Assembly: GCA_021806645.1 (NCBI GenBank)
Contig: JAJZQX010000004.1
Location: 124,001 to 188,000 of the forward strand
DNA from: Myxococcales bacterium
Lineage (GTDB): Bacteria; Myxococcota; Myxococcia; Myxococcales; Anaeromyxobacteraceae
Length of the DNA stretch: 64,000 nt
Direction of reading: 5' to 3'
Under the pieces are notes generated by a model. It searched no databases. It was not told the DNA's origin and saw nothing but the letters and a program-made list of their open reading frames with translations. Below, piece by piece: positions 9,287-17,275 of the stretch (position 1 is the stretch's first letter; the number at the start of each line of letters is the position of its first letter). Made by a program: the position numbers and the translations under genes.

Positions 9287-10446
9287 GGTCGCCCGCCGCC
9301 AAGACCGTGCGCCTCGACGCGCCGCCCCCGCCACGCGCCGGAGCCACCGTCCGCGCTCACCGGATGTCCCTCCACCCCCGCTCCGGTGGGTCGCCGGCCG
9401 ACAAGCTCGACAAGCTCGTCGCCTTCGCCAGGGGGCACCGCCGGGCGCTGGTCCTCACCCACGACAACCCGGACCCCGACTCGCTCGCCTCCGGCGTGGC
9501 CCTGGCCTGGCTGCTCGGCGAGCTGGCCGGCGTGGAGGCCAAGGTGGCCTACGGCGGCATCGTGGGGCGCGCCGAGAACCGCGCCCTCATCCACGAGCTG
9601 AAGCTGCCGGTGGTGCCGGTGTCGCGCGTGGTCTTCGACGACTACGACATGATCTGCATGGTGGACACGCAGCCCGAGCAGGGCAACCACTCGCTCCCCA
9701 GGCGCCACTTCCCCGACGTGGTGATCGACCACCACCCGATCCGGCCCGACTCCAACCTGGCGCCCATCGCCGACGTGGGCGGCCCCATCGGCGCCACCTC
9801 CACGGTGGTGGTCGAGTACCTTCGCGCCAGCAAGCTCGAGGTCCCGCCGTCCATCGCCACCGCCCTCTTCTACGGCATCAAGGCCGACACCCGCGACCTC
9901 GGGCGCCACACCACCCCCCAGGACGTCGAGGCCTACCTCTGGCTCTTCCCGCGCGCCGACAAGGACGCCATGGGCCGGATCGAGCACCCGCCCCTCTCGC
10001 TCGAGTACTTTGCCCTCTCGCGCACCGCCATCGAACTGGCCGAGATCCACGGCCACGCGGTGGTGCTGCCGCTCGGCGAGCTCTACGCGCCGGACATGGT
10101 GGCCGAGGTGGCGGAGCGATTCCTCTACCTGGAGGGGATGCGCTGGTCGCTCGCCTTCGGCACCTTCGAGGGCGACCTCTACTTCTCGGTCCGCACCACC
10201 GACCGGCGCGCCAACGCCGGCAAGCTGATCCGCGACGTGATCGAGCCGCGCGGCGGCTCGGCGGGCGGCCATGGGACCATGGCCGGCGCCCGGCTCCCGG
10301 CGACCGGCCTGAAGGGGGCGGCGCTGCGGAAGCTGGTCGCGGCGGTGGTGCACGACTTCCTCCACGCCTTCGGCGAGAGGGGGCGCGGCGCCAGGCGGAT
10401 CGCCGGCTCGCCGCCGAAGCGGACCCCGCGGCCGGTGGCGGAGTAG
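9283..10446 (+). CDS. DHH-family phosphoesterase (NrnA-like)
   Basis: A 387-residue member of the DHH/DHHA1 superfamily, which includes nanoRNases and cyclic-dinucleotide or pAp phosphodiesterases. The metal-binding motifs are visible: HDNPDPD near residue 58, the MVDTQPEQ segment and V-I-D-H-H (the DHH signature), then a C-terminal DHHA1-like region with the Gly-rich GGSAGGHGTMAGARLP substrate loop. The start at 9283 gives an ATGA overlap with nfo; an in-frame ATG at 9364 just before the conserved region is the alternative. The two genes form a nucleic-acid maintenance operon. The substrate cannot be assigned from the sequence. Confidence 0.85.
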   Translation: MRSPAAKTVRLDAPPPPRAGATVRAHRMSLHPRSGGSPADKLDKLVAFARGHRRALVLTHDNPDPDSLASGVALAWLLGELAGVEAKVAYGGIVGRAENRALIHELKLPVVPVSRVVFDDYDMICMVDTQPEQGNHSLPRRHFPDVVIDHHPIRPDSNLAPIADVGGPIGATSTVVVEYLRASKLEVPPSIATALFYGIKADTRDLGRHTTPQDVEAYLWLFPRADKDAMGRIEHPPLSLEYFALSRTAIELAEIHGHAVVLPLGELYAPDMVAEVAERFLYLEGMRWSLAFGTFEGDLYFSVRTTDRRANAGKLIRDVIEPRGGSAGGHGTMAGARLPATGLKGAALRKLVAAVVHDFLHAFGERGRGARRIAGSPPKRTPRPVAE

Positions 10447-10484
10447 CGGCGCGGCCGATCAGGTGACGGCGGCGGCCGCCGCCC

Positions 10485-11420
10485 TCAGTCGCCGCTCCCC
10501 ACCTTGGGCCGCGTCGCTCCGAACAGGCCGCGCACCACCGAGGCGATGGCCAGCGGCGTCCCGACGGAGGGATCGTAGCGCGCCGCGATGTCGGTGGCGA
10601 AGTCGGCGGCGCTCTCCCAGCGATCCTCCGGCGCCGCGGCCACGCAGTGCAGCGTCAGCGCGTCGAGCTCGAAGGGCACCTCCGGCCGCACGTCCGAGGG
10701 GGCCCGCAGCTGGCCGGAGAGGATGCGCTCGCCCACCTCCTCGACCGTGGTGCCCGGGAAGGCGCGCTGGTTGGTGAGCAGCTCGAAGAGGACGGCGCCG
10801 AGCGCGAAGAGGTCGGTGCGCGGAGTGAGCGGCCCGCCGCGCAGCTGCTCCGGCGCCAGGTAGTGGATCTTGCCGAAGGCCCCCTGCCGCGCTCCCTTGG
10901 TCGCCCCCGGCGTGAGGGCCACGCCGAAGTCGCCCAGCTTCACCTCGCCGAGGCGGGAGATGAAGACGTTGGAGGGCGAGACGTCGCAGTGGACGATGCC
11001 GAGCGGCCGTCCCTCGCGGTCGGTCCCGGCGTGGGCGTGGTCGAGCGCCAGCGCCAGCTGGTGGCCGAGGTAGGCGGCGAAGTCGATGGGCAGCAGGATG
11101 CCGCGCAGCGCGCACTGGGAGAGGATCTGCCGCAGGTTCTGGCCGTCGATCAGGTCCATCACCAGGTAGGGCCGCCCCTCCTCGACGCCGGCGTCGAAGA
11201 CGTCGATGACCGCCGGGTGGTGGAGCCGCCGGGTGACCAGCGCCTCCTGGCGGAAGAGCTCGACGTACTGGGGATCCCTCGACAGCTCGGGCTTCAACTG
11301 CTTGACCGCCACCTCCTGCCCGGCGCGCGGGCCGGTGAGCGCGACCGCCCGGTAGACGTCGGCCATGCCCCCCTTGCCGATGAGGGCGGTCAGCTCGTAG
11401 CCGGCGAAGAGGAGCCCCAC
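10485..11420 (-). CDS. Serine/threonine protein kinase
   Basis: A 311-residue Hanks-type kinase consisting of essentially the catalytic domain alone, with no membrane segment or sensor. Visible are the glycine loop GKGGMADVY (residues 15-23), the ATP lysine Lys40 in AVK, the catalytic loop IVHCDVSPSN (HCD instead of HRD, a frequent variant), LGDFGVA and the APE motif. Myxobacteria carry many such cytoplasmic kinases. It lies 14 bases downstream of the TPR gene on the same strand, so the two are probably one operon and may act together. The substrates are unknown. Confidence 0.9.
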   Translation of the reverse strand: MGLLFAGYELTALIGKGGMADVYRAVALTGPRAGQEVAVKQLKPELSRDPQYVELFRQEALVTRRLHHPAVIDVFDAGVEEGRPYLVMDLIDGQNLRQILSQCALRGILLPIDFAAYLGHQLALALDHAHAGTDREGRPLGIVHCDVSPSNVFISRLGEVKLGDFGVALTPGATKGARQGAFGKIHYLAPEQLRGGPLTPRTDLFALGAVLFELLTNQRAFPGTTVEEVGERILSGQLRAPSDVRPEVPFELDALTLHCVAAAPEDRWESAADFATDIAARYDPSVGTPLAIASVVRGLFGATRPKVGSGD

Positions 11421-11434
11421 TCAGTACCCCATGC

Positions 11435-12295
11435 TCACATCCTGGCGCGGACCAGCGCCTGGTAGGCGGGCAGGTCACGCAGGCTGGCCAGGTCGGGATC
11501 CTCGCCCATCCCCTCGGCGGTGGCGTAGCCGTTCACCGCCGCGATCTGCAGGTAGCGGAGCGCCAGCGCGGGCTGGCCGGAGAGGGCGTAGACGCAGGCC
11601 ATGTTGTAGTAGGCGTCACCGAAGTCGGGATCGACACCCAGCGCCTTCTTGTACCACTCGAGCGCCGACCTGAGATCGTCGCGCATCCGCCAGGTCACGC
11701 CCACGCCGTTGTAGGCCTCCGGCAGCCCGGGGTCGAGCGCCACCGCCTCCTCGAACCGGGCGCGGGCCCGCTCGAAGTTCCCCTCCCCGAGCCAGGCCGC
11801 GCCGTCGCGCAGGGCCGCCCGGGCGCGCTCCGTGGCGCTCCTGGCAGGCGTGGTGGCCGGCGCGGGCCTCACCCTGGGCGGCGGCTTGCCGGCGGCGGGG
11901 CGGATCGGCGGAGGCGCGCGGGTGAAGGCGATGCCGCCGTTGCGGCCGATGGGCGCCCGGCAGCCGGCCGCCACGTGGACGGCGCCGGAGAGCCCCTTCG
12001 TCCCCACCAGCAGCACCCCCCTGGCCCAGGCCTCGGTCGCGGCACAGCCGGTCTGGCAGACCCGCACCTCGCCGGCCAGCGAGTCGTCGAGCAGCGTGGC
12101 CCGCAGCACCTTTTCACCCTTCGTGAACCGGCAGGGGCCCGAGGGGACCAGCAGCGTGGCGCGGAAGGTGGTCCCGTCGCCGGCGACACGGACCCGTCCC
12201 AGCGGGGAGTCGTATTCACCGTTGACGGGCGGGGCCGCCCGGGCCGCGCCGCCCACGAGCAGCGGCACCAGGGCGAGTCGAAGAATGCTCCTCAT
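11435..12295 (-). CDS. Exported TPR-repeat protein
   Basis: A 286-residue protein with an N-terminal signal sequence (about residues 1-20, ending A-R-A-A). The middle part, residues 25-125, contains four cysteines and is not recognised. A Pro/Arg-rich linker follows, and at least two tetratricopeptide repeats occupy residues 155-240 (GNFERARARFEEAVALDPG and RSALEWYKKALGVDPDF). TPRs mediate protein contacts, so an envelope scaffold role is plausible. The gene precedes the kinase gene by 14 bases and probably shares its transcript. Its start is divergent from the 6S RNA region. Confidence 0.75.
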   Translation of the reverse strand: MRSILRLALVPLLVGGAARAAPPVNGEYDSPLGRVRVAGDGTTFRATLLVPSGPCRFTKGEKVLRATLLDDSLAGEVRVCQTGCAATEAWARGVLLVGTKGLSGAVHVAAGCRAPIGRNGGIAFTRAPPPIRPAAGKPPPRVRPAPATTPARSATERARAALRDGAAWLGEGNFERARARFEEAVALDPGLPEAYNGVGVTWRMRDDLRSALEWYKKALGVDPDFGDAYYNMACVYALSGQPALALRYLQIAAVNGYATAEGMGEDPDLASLRDLPAYQALVRARM

Positions 12296-12329
12296 TTCGC
12301 GATTCTACCCTTGCCCGGCGCTGGAGTGC

Positions 12330-12358
12330 TTGACAGGTTCGGAGCGGGAGCCTAGTAT
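12330..12358 (+). promoter_or_regulatory. Strong sigma-70-type promoter before 6S RNA
   Basis: A consensus TTGACA is followed after 17 bases by TAGTAT. It directs transcription rightward into the 6S RNA and fau. A second, weaker candidate (TTTACG, 15 bases, TATCGT) ends just before the predicted 5' end of 6S RNA near 12,423, so the upstream promoter may make a longer precursor. Confidence 0.6.
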
Positions 12359-12422
12359 CGAACATATAGGAAAACCCGCGTGAAAACGAGGGTTTACGCT
12401 CTTTCAACATTCGTATCGTCTT

Positions 12423-12616
12423 GCCCCCTGCCGGGTTCGTGATTGGCCTCGTGTCGTTTGGGCCGACTTGCAATGAAGAGTGGTTCCCGGCCGGTTCCAT
12501 GTGCAAGCTCCCACCGCTGCAGAGGGAGAAGCCTACGGCGCCGGTCCTGTTCACGGGCACCCCACCTATGGAGACATAGGTCCAAGCAACCGATGCACAC
12601 GGCCCAGGCGGGGGGC
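12423..12616 (+). ncRNA. ssrS: 6S RNA
   Basis: A noncoding stretch of about 194 bases has the layout of 6S RNA, which binds RNA polymerase holoenzyme by mimicking an open promoter. A long closing stem joins GCCCCC, GCC and GGG at the 5' end to CCC, GGC and GGGGGC at the 3' end, interrupted by small bulges, around a large internal region. A T-run follows the 3' end (12,618-12,623). The gene immediately downstream is 5-formyltetrahydrofolate cyclo-ligase, the classic ssrS neighbour. The exact ends are inferred from pairing. A covariance-model search for 6S would settle it. Confidence 0.75.
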
Positions 12617-12651
12617 TCTTTTTGTTCTTCTGGCGTAGGATGCGCCGCCCG

Positions 12652-13245
12652 ATGACCCCCGACATCAAGGCCCGCAAGCGGGAACTCCGCTCCGAGCTGA
12701 TCGCCGCCCGCGCCCGCCTCGGCTCGGCGGAGCGCCAGGCCGCCTCCGCCGCCATCGCCGCCCGGCTGGCCGCGCTCGAGCCCTTCCGCTCCGCCGAGAC
12801 GGTCGGGCTCTATGCGCCGCTCGGCACCGAGGTGGACGTCAGCGCGATCGCCATCGCCGTGCTGGCCCGCGGTGGCCGTGTCGCCTTCCCGCGCAGCGTC
12901 GCCGGCGCGCGCCGGCTGGAGTTCTGCGCCTGCAACGTGGGCGAGCTGGTGCGCGGCCCGCTGGGCGCCGGCGAGCCGCCGCCCGGTGCCCGCCAGGTGC
13001 CGCTCTCGGAGATCCAGTGCTTCGTCATCCCGGGCGTCGGCTTCTCCCGCGACGGCCTGCGGCTGGGGCGCGGCGGCGGCTACTACGACGTGACCCTCAA
13101 GCAGGCCACCGGCGCCGTCCGCATCGGCGTGGCCTTCGACCTCCAGCTCCGTCCCGAGCTCCCCCGCGAGCCGCACGACGTGCCGCTCGACGCCATCGTG
13201 ACCGAGCGCGACACGCTCCGCTTCCAGAGACCGGTGACCACGTGA
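12652..13245 (+). CDS. fau: 5-formyltetrahydrofolate cyclo-ligase
   Basis: A 197-residue enzyme converting 5-formyl-THF to 5,10-methenyl-THF with ATP. Diagnostic segments are the basic N-terminus KARKRELRSELIAAR, GLYAPLGTEVD, FVIPGVGFSRDG and LGRGGGYYD, the substrate-binding motif of the family. The ATG at 12,652 is preferred to upstream in-frame starts because conservation begins there. It directly follows 6S RNA and may be read from the same transcript, as in many bacteria. Confidence 0.92.
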   Translation: MTPDIKARKRELRSELIAARARLGSAERQAASAAIAARLAALEPFRSAETVGLYAPLGTEVDVSAIAIAVLARGGRVAFPRSVAGARRLEFCACNVGELVRGPLGAGEPPPGARQVPLSEIQCFVIPGVGFSRDGLRLGRGGGYYDVTLKQATGAVRIGVAFDLQLRPELPREPHDVPLDAIVTERDTLRFQRPVTT

Positions 13246-13276
13246 ACGTTCCCTCCAGGCCTGGGTCGAGGCACTC

Positions 13277-14071
13277 GTGAAGCTGCTCTTCCTCGGTGAC
13301 GTCTTCGGCAAGCCCGGCCGGCAGGCCGTGCAGCGGCTGGTGCCGCGCCTCATCTCCCGCCACGGCCTCGACCTGGTGGTGGCCAACGCCGAGAACGCCG
13401 CCTCCGGCGCCGGCGTCACGCCGGAGCTGGCCGACGAGCTGCTGGCGGCCGAGGTGGACCTGCTCACCAGCGGCAACCACATCTGGTCGAAGCGGGAGAT
13501 CGTCCCCTACCTCGACAAGCCCGGCTGCCGCCTGCTCCGCCCGGCCAACTACCCGCCCGGCGCCCCGGGGCGCGGCCGTGGGATCGCCGTCACGCCCGAC
13601 GGCCGCAAGCTGGGCGTCATAAACATCGAGGGGCGCGTCTTCATGAAGACGCTCGACGACCCCTTCCGCGTCGTGCTCGACGAGCTGGCCGCCCTCCGGA
13701 AGGAGGGCTGCACCTGCATCCTCGTGGACATGCACTGCGAGGCCACCAGCGAGAAGAACGCCATGGGCTGGTTCCTCGACGGAAAGGTCTCGGCGGTGCT
13801 CGGCACCCACACCCACGTGCAGACCGCCGACGAGCGGGTGCTGCCGGGCGGCACCGCCTTCATCACCGACGTGGGCATGTGCGGGCCGTGGGACTCGATC
13901 ATCGGCGTCCGCAAGGAGCTGGTGCTGGAGCGGTTCACAACCCAGCGTCCCATGGCCTTCGAGCCGGCCAGGCGCGAGGTCCACTTGCAGGGGGCCATCG
14001 TCGAGATCGACGACGCCACCGGCAAGGCAAGGTCGATCGTGCGGGTGCAGGAGCGGCTGGAGGAGGGGTAG
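13277..14071 (+). CDS. YmdB-type metallophosphoesterase
   Basis: A 264-residue calcineurin-like phosphoesterase of the TIGR00282/YmdB family, active on 2',3'-cyclic nucleotides in studied members. Metal ligands sit in GDVFGKPGR (residues 7-15), NAENAA, SGNHIW, VDMHCE and GTHTHVQTAD. The start is a GTG at 13,277, about 30 bases after fau on the same strand, suggesting co-transcription. The length is typical. No signal peptide is visible, so it should be cytoplasmic. Confidence 0.88.
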   Translation: MKLLFLGDVFGKPGRQAVQRLVPRLISRHGLDLVVANAENAASGAGVTPELADELLAAEVDLLTSGNHIWSKREIVPYLDKPGCRLLRPANYPPGAPGRGRGIAVTPDGRKLGVINIEGRVFMKTLDDPFRVVLDELAALRKEGCTCILVDMHCEATSEKNAMGWFLDGKVSAVLGTHTHVQTADERVLPGGTAFITDVGMCGPWDSIIGVRKELVLERFTTQRPMAFEPARREVHLQGAIVEIDDATGKARSIVRVQERLEEG

Positions 14072-14087
14072 CCGGGCCGCTTGACGC

Positions 14088-14108
14088 TGTGGCCCTCACA
14101 GGGCCACA
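14088..14108. promoter_or_regulatory. Perfect palindromic operator of the toxin-antitoxin pair
   Basis: TGTGGCCCT and AGGGCCACA are perfect 9-bp arms around CAC. The palindrome begins two bases after a TTGACG (14,081-14,086) and covers the spacer and -10 region. It ends only eight bases before the GTG start at 14,117, so transcription would begin close to that codon and the mRNA could be leaderless. Position and symmetry fit autoregulation by the ribbon-helix-helix antitoxin. Confidence 0.6.
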
Positions 14109-14116
14109 CTGGCTCC

Positions 14117-14380
14117 GTGAAGACCAGGGACCATGTGGTGAAGGTGCGCCTCTCCAGCGACGAACTGGAGACGGCCGAGGCCCATGCCCGCTCGGAGGGT
14201 GTCCCGCTCTCCACCTACTTGCGGCGCCTCGCCGTGACCGCGCGCCCGCGGGCCGGCACGGAGGCAGAGCGGGTCAGGAAGGCGCTCAAGGCCTTCGACG
14301 CCTTCACCGCCGCCGAGGTGGACGAGTTGCGGGCCAGCGTGGCCGAGGTCCGCAAGGGGTGGTCGCGTGGTCGTCGCTGA
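14117..14380 (+). CDS. Antitoxin-like ribbon-helix-helix protein
   Basis: An 87-residue protein. An N-terminal strand V-V-K-V-R-L followed by two helices (SSDELETAEAHARSEG and PLSTYLRRLAVTA) fits a ribbon-helix-helix DNA-binding fold. The charged C-terminal half (residues 48-87) would bind the toxin. The GTG at 14,117 is chosen because it directly follows the promoter/operator; the frame extends upstream through the operator itself. Its 3' end overlaps the PIN toxin gene by 14 bases, the usual arrangement in VapBC modules. Confidence 0.75.
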   Translation: MKTRDHVVKVRLSSDELETAEAHARSEGVPLSTYLRRLAVTARPRAGTEAERVRKALKAFDAFTAAEVDELRASVAEVRKGWSRGRR

Positions 14381-14759
14381 CACCGACGTCCTCATCACCG
14401 GCTTCGACAGGCGGCGCGAGCCGGAGCGGGCCCGGCTCTTCGCGCTCCTGCGGCGCGGGGAGCTGGCCACCACCGTCATCAACGTCTTCGAGCTGACCGC
14501 GGGCCAGAGCACCACCCCCAGCAAGCTGGAGCAGCTCCACGCGGCACTCGGACAGGTGACCGTCCTGCCGGTGACCCAGGGGGCCGCGGAGCTCGCCGCC
14601 GCCGTGAGCCGGCACCTCGGCCGGCGCGGCCTCAACCTCGCGCCGCCCGACCTGCTCATCGCGGGTGTCTGCCTCGCCAACGGCCTGCCGCTGCTCACGC
14701 GAAACGTCGAGCACTTCGGCCGTGTGCCGGGGCTGGTGCTGGAGCAGTTGCCCGGATAG
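14367..14759 (+). CDS. PIN-domain ribonuclease toxin (VapC-like)
   Basis: A 130-residue PIN-domain protein, expected to be a Mg2+-dependent endoribonuclease held inactive by the preceding antitoxin. The acidic cluster is visible: Asp5 (and Asp7) in VVADTDVLI, Glu42 in NVFEL and Asp95 in APPDLLIAG, followed by the typical LPLLTRNVEHF end. The start is a GTG inside the antitoxin gene. It converges on tyrS with 13 bases between the stops. The RNA target, often initiator tRNA or rRNA in this family, cannot be inferred. Confidence 0.85.
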   Translation: MVVADTDVLITGFDRRREPERARLFALLRRGELATTVINVFELTAGQSTTPSKLEQLHAALGQVTVLPVTQGAAELAAAVSRHLGRRGLNLAPPDLLIAGVCLANGLPLLTRNVEHFGRVPGLVLEQLPG

Positions 14760-14772
14760 TCCAGTCCAGCGC

Positions 14773-16038
14773 TCAGCCCTCGAGCACCAGCAGCGCGTAG
14801 TTCCGCTTCCCCTTCTGCAGCAGCAGGTACCGGCCGGCCAGCAGGTCGGCGCCGGAGAGCTTCCGCTCGGCGTCGGCGATCGGCTCGCCGTTGAGCGAGA
14901 AGCCCTTGCCCTGGACGCCGCGCTTGGCGTCGCCGCGGGAGGAGGCCAGCCCCGCCTTGACCAGCGCGTCGGTGGCGGAGAGCGCCGCCAGCTCGGCGCG
15001 CGCCAGCGTGGCGGCCGGGATCTCGCTCCGCAGCACCTCGAAGACCTCGGCGCCGGCGCCCTTCAGGTCGGTGCCGCCGAAGAGCAGCCGGCTGGCCGCC
15101 ACCACGCCCTTCATGGTGGCCTCGCCGTGGACGCGCGCCGTCATCTCCTCGGCCAGCGCCCGCTGCGCCGCCCGCTGGCCCGGGTCGGCGGCGTGGCGCG
15201 CCAGCAGGGCGTCGAGCCCGGCCACCGGCTGGAAGGAGAAGAACTTCAAGACCCGCTCCACGTCGCGGTCGTCGGTGTTGAGCCAGAACTGGAAGAACTT
15301 GTACGGGGTGGTCTTCTGCGGGTCGAGCCAGACCGCCCCCTCCTCGGTCTTGCCGAACTTGGCCCCCGAGGCGGTGGTGAGCAGCGGCACCACGAGGCCG
15401 TGCACGCCCTTGCCCTCCTTGCGCGAGATGAGCTCGGTGCCGGCGGTGATGTTGCCCCACTGGTCGCTGCCGCCCATCTGCAGCTCGCAGCGGTCGGTGC
15501 GCCAGAGGTGCCAGAAGTCGTAGGACTGGACCAGCATGTAGCTGAACTCGGTGAAGGAGATGCCCGCCTCCATCCGGTTCTTCACCGAGTCCTTGCCCAG
15601 CATGTAGTTGACGGTGAAGTGCTTGCCGACGTCGCGCAGGAACTCCATCAGGCCGAGCGGCCGCAGCCAGTCGGCGTTGTTGCGCACCAGCGCGGCGTTG
15701 GCGCCGTCGAAGCGCAGGAACTTCTCGAGCTGGGCGCGGACGCAGGCCACGTTGTGGTCGATCTCCTCGACGGAGAGGACCGGCCGCTCGCTCCGCTTGC
15801 CGGAGGGGTCGCCGACCATGCCGGTGCCGCCCCCCACCAGCATGATGGGCGTCCCGCCGGTCCGCTGCAGCCAGGAGAGCGCCATGACCGGCAGCAGGTG
15901 GCCGACGTGGAGCGAGTCGGCGGTCGGGTCGAAGCCGACGTAGCCGGTGATGGGCCCCTGCGCGAGCCGCTCCCCGAGGCCGGGGGTGAGCTCGGCGATG
16001 AGGCCGCGTGGGGTCAGTTCGTCGATCAGCGTGGGCAT
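14773..16038 (-). CDS. tyrS: Tyrosyl-tRNA synthetase
   Basis: A 421-residue class I aminoacyl-tRNA synthetase that charges tRNA-Tyr. The HIGH motif is HVGHL (residues 44-48), the tyrosine-specificity region is [11 protein letters not shown], and the KMSKS-equivalent loop is KFGKT near residue 232. The C-terminal 60 residues form an S4-like RNA-binding domain. It lies 82 bases downstream of rlmE on the same strand, probably in one translation-related operon. Confidence 0.96.
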   Translation of the reverse strand: MPTLIDELTPRGLIAELTPGLGERLAQGPITGYVGFDPTADSLHVGHLLPVMALSWLQRTGGTPIMLVGGGTGMVGDPSGKRSERPVLSVEEIDHNVACVRAQLEKFLRFDGANAALVRNNADWLRPLGLMEFLRDVGKHFTVNYMLGKDSVKNRMEAGISFTEFSYMLVQSYDFWHLWRTDRCELQMGGSDQWGNITAGTELISRKEGKGVHGLVVPLLTTASGAKFGKTEEGAVWLDPQKTTPYKFFQFWLNTDDRDVERVLKFFSFQPVAGLDALLARHAADPGQRAAQRALAEEMTARVHGEATMKGVVAASRLLFGGTDLKGAGAEVFEVLRSEIPAATLARAELAALSATDALVKAGLASSRGDAKRGVQGKGFSLNGEPIADAERKLSGADLLAGRYLLLQKGKRNYALLVLEG

Positions 16039-16120
16039 GGCGGGCGGCAGTGTAGACGACCGGCCACCCCGGGGGGAACCGGCGGCGCGCCCGCGTCCGC
16101 GTCAAGTCCGGCGGATGGGC

Positions 16121-16747
16121 CTATCGCCCCGCGGCCGCCACCACCGGCCCGTGCTTGTAGCCGAGGCCGACCAGGAAGCACTCGTAGCTGTGCTCGCGCG
16201 TGGCCGCCGGCCGCACGATGTGGACCTTGGCGAAGTGGACCTGCAGCTCCTTCTTGAAGACGGGGAAGTCGCCGCCCACGAAGACCTTGGTGACGAAGGC
16301 GCCGCCGTGCCTGAGCGTCTTCTCGGCCACGCCCAGCGCCATGCGGCAGAGCTCCAGCGAGCGGGCCTCGTCGGTCACCTTGACGCCGATGGTCTTGGGC
16401 GCCATGTCGCTGGTGACGAGATCGTAGGGGCCCGGGTAGAGCAGCTTGATCTGCTCGAGGGCGGCCGGCTGGAGCAGATCGACCACCGCGGTCTTCACCC
16501 ACGGCTTCCCGATGCGCCGGATCTCCTCGATGTCCACGCCCACCGCGATCCCCTTCTCGCCCACCACGTCGGCCAGGATCTGGAGGAAGCCCCCCGGCGC
16601 GGCGCCGAGGTCGAGCACCGCCTGCCCCTTCTTGAGCACCGGGTGGCGCTTCAGGATCTCGTCGATCTTGAAGGCCGAGCGGGCCCGGTAGCCGGCCTTC
16701 TTGGCCTGCCGGAAATAGAAGTCCTTCGGATCGTAAGGTTTTGACAT
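16121..16747 (-). CDS. rlmE: 23S rRNA (uridine-2'-O) methyltransferase
   Basis: A 208-residue FtsJ/RrmJ-family enzyme that 2'-O-methylates a uridine of the 23S rRNA A-loop using SAM. Motif I is VLDLGAAPGGFLQ; the catalytic K-D-K-E tetrad lies in YRARSAFK, SDMAPK, VTKVF and HSYECF. I took the ATG at 16,747 (MSKPYDPKDFYFRQAKK), where conservation begins, over one 33 bases upstream. It is divergent from the ferredoxin gene. Confidence 0.93.
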   Translation of the reverse strand: MSKPYDPKDFYFRQAKKAGYRARSAFKIDEILKRHPVLKKGQAVLDLGAAPGGFLQILADVVGEKGIAVGVDIEEIRRIGKPWVKTAVVDLLQPAALEQIKLLYPGPYDLVTSDMAPKTIGVKVTDEARSLELCRMALGVAEKTLRHGGAFVTKVFVGGDFPVFKKELQVHFAKVHIVRPAATREHSYECFLVGLGYKHGPVVAAAGR

Positions 16748-16781
16748 GGGTGTGCCGGAGACAAGTCGCACGGTTCGCATC

Positions 16782-17182
<401 letters not shown>

Positions 17183-17275
17183 ACCCCCTCCCCATCCTTC
17201 GGGGCCTCGACGCCTCGCGTGCCATGCGGCGCGCGGGGCGTTGGTGTCTTAAGTACCTGGGCTGGAGGGGCACCC

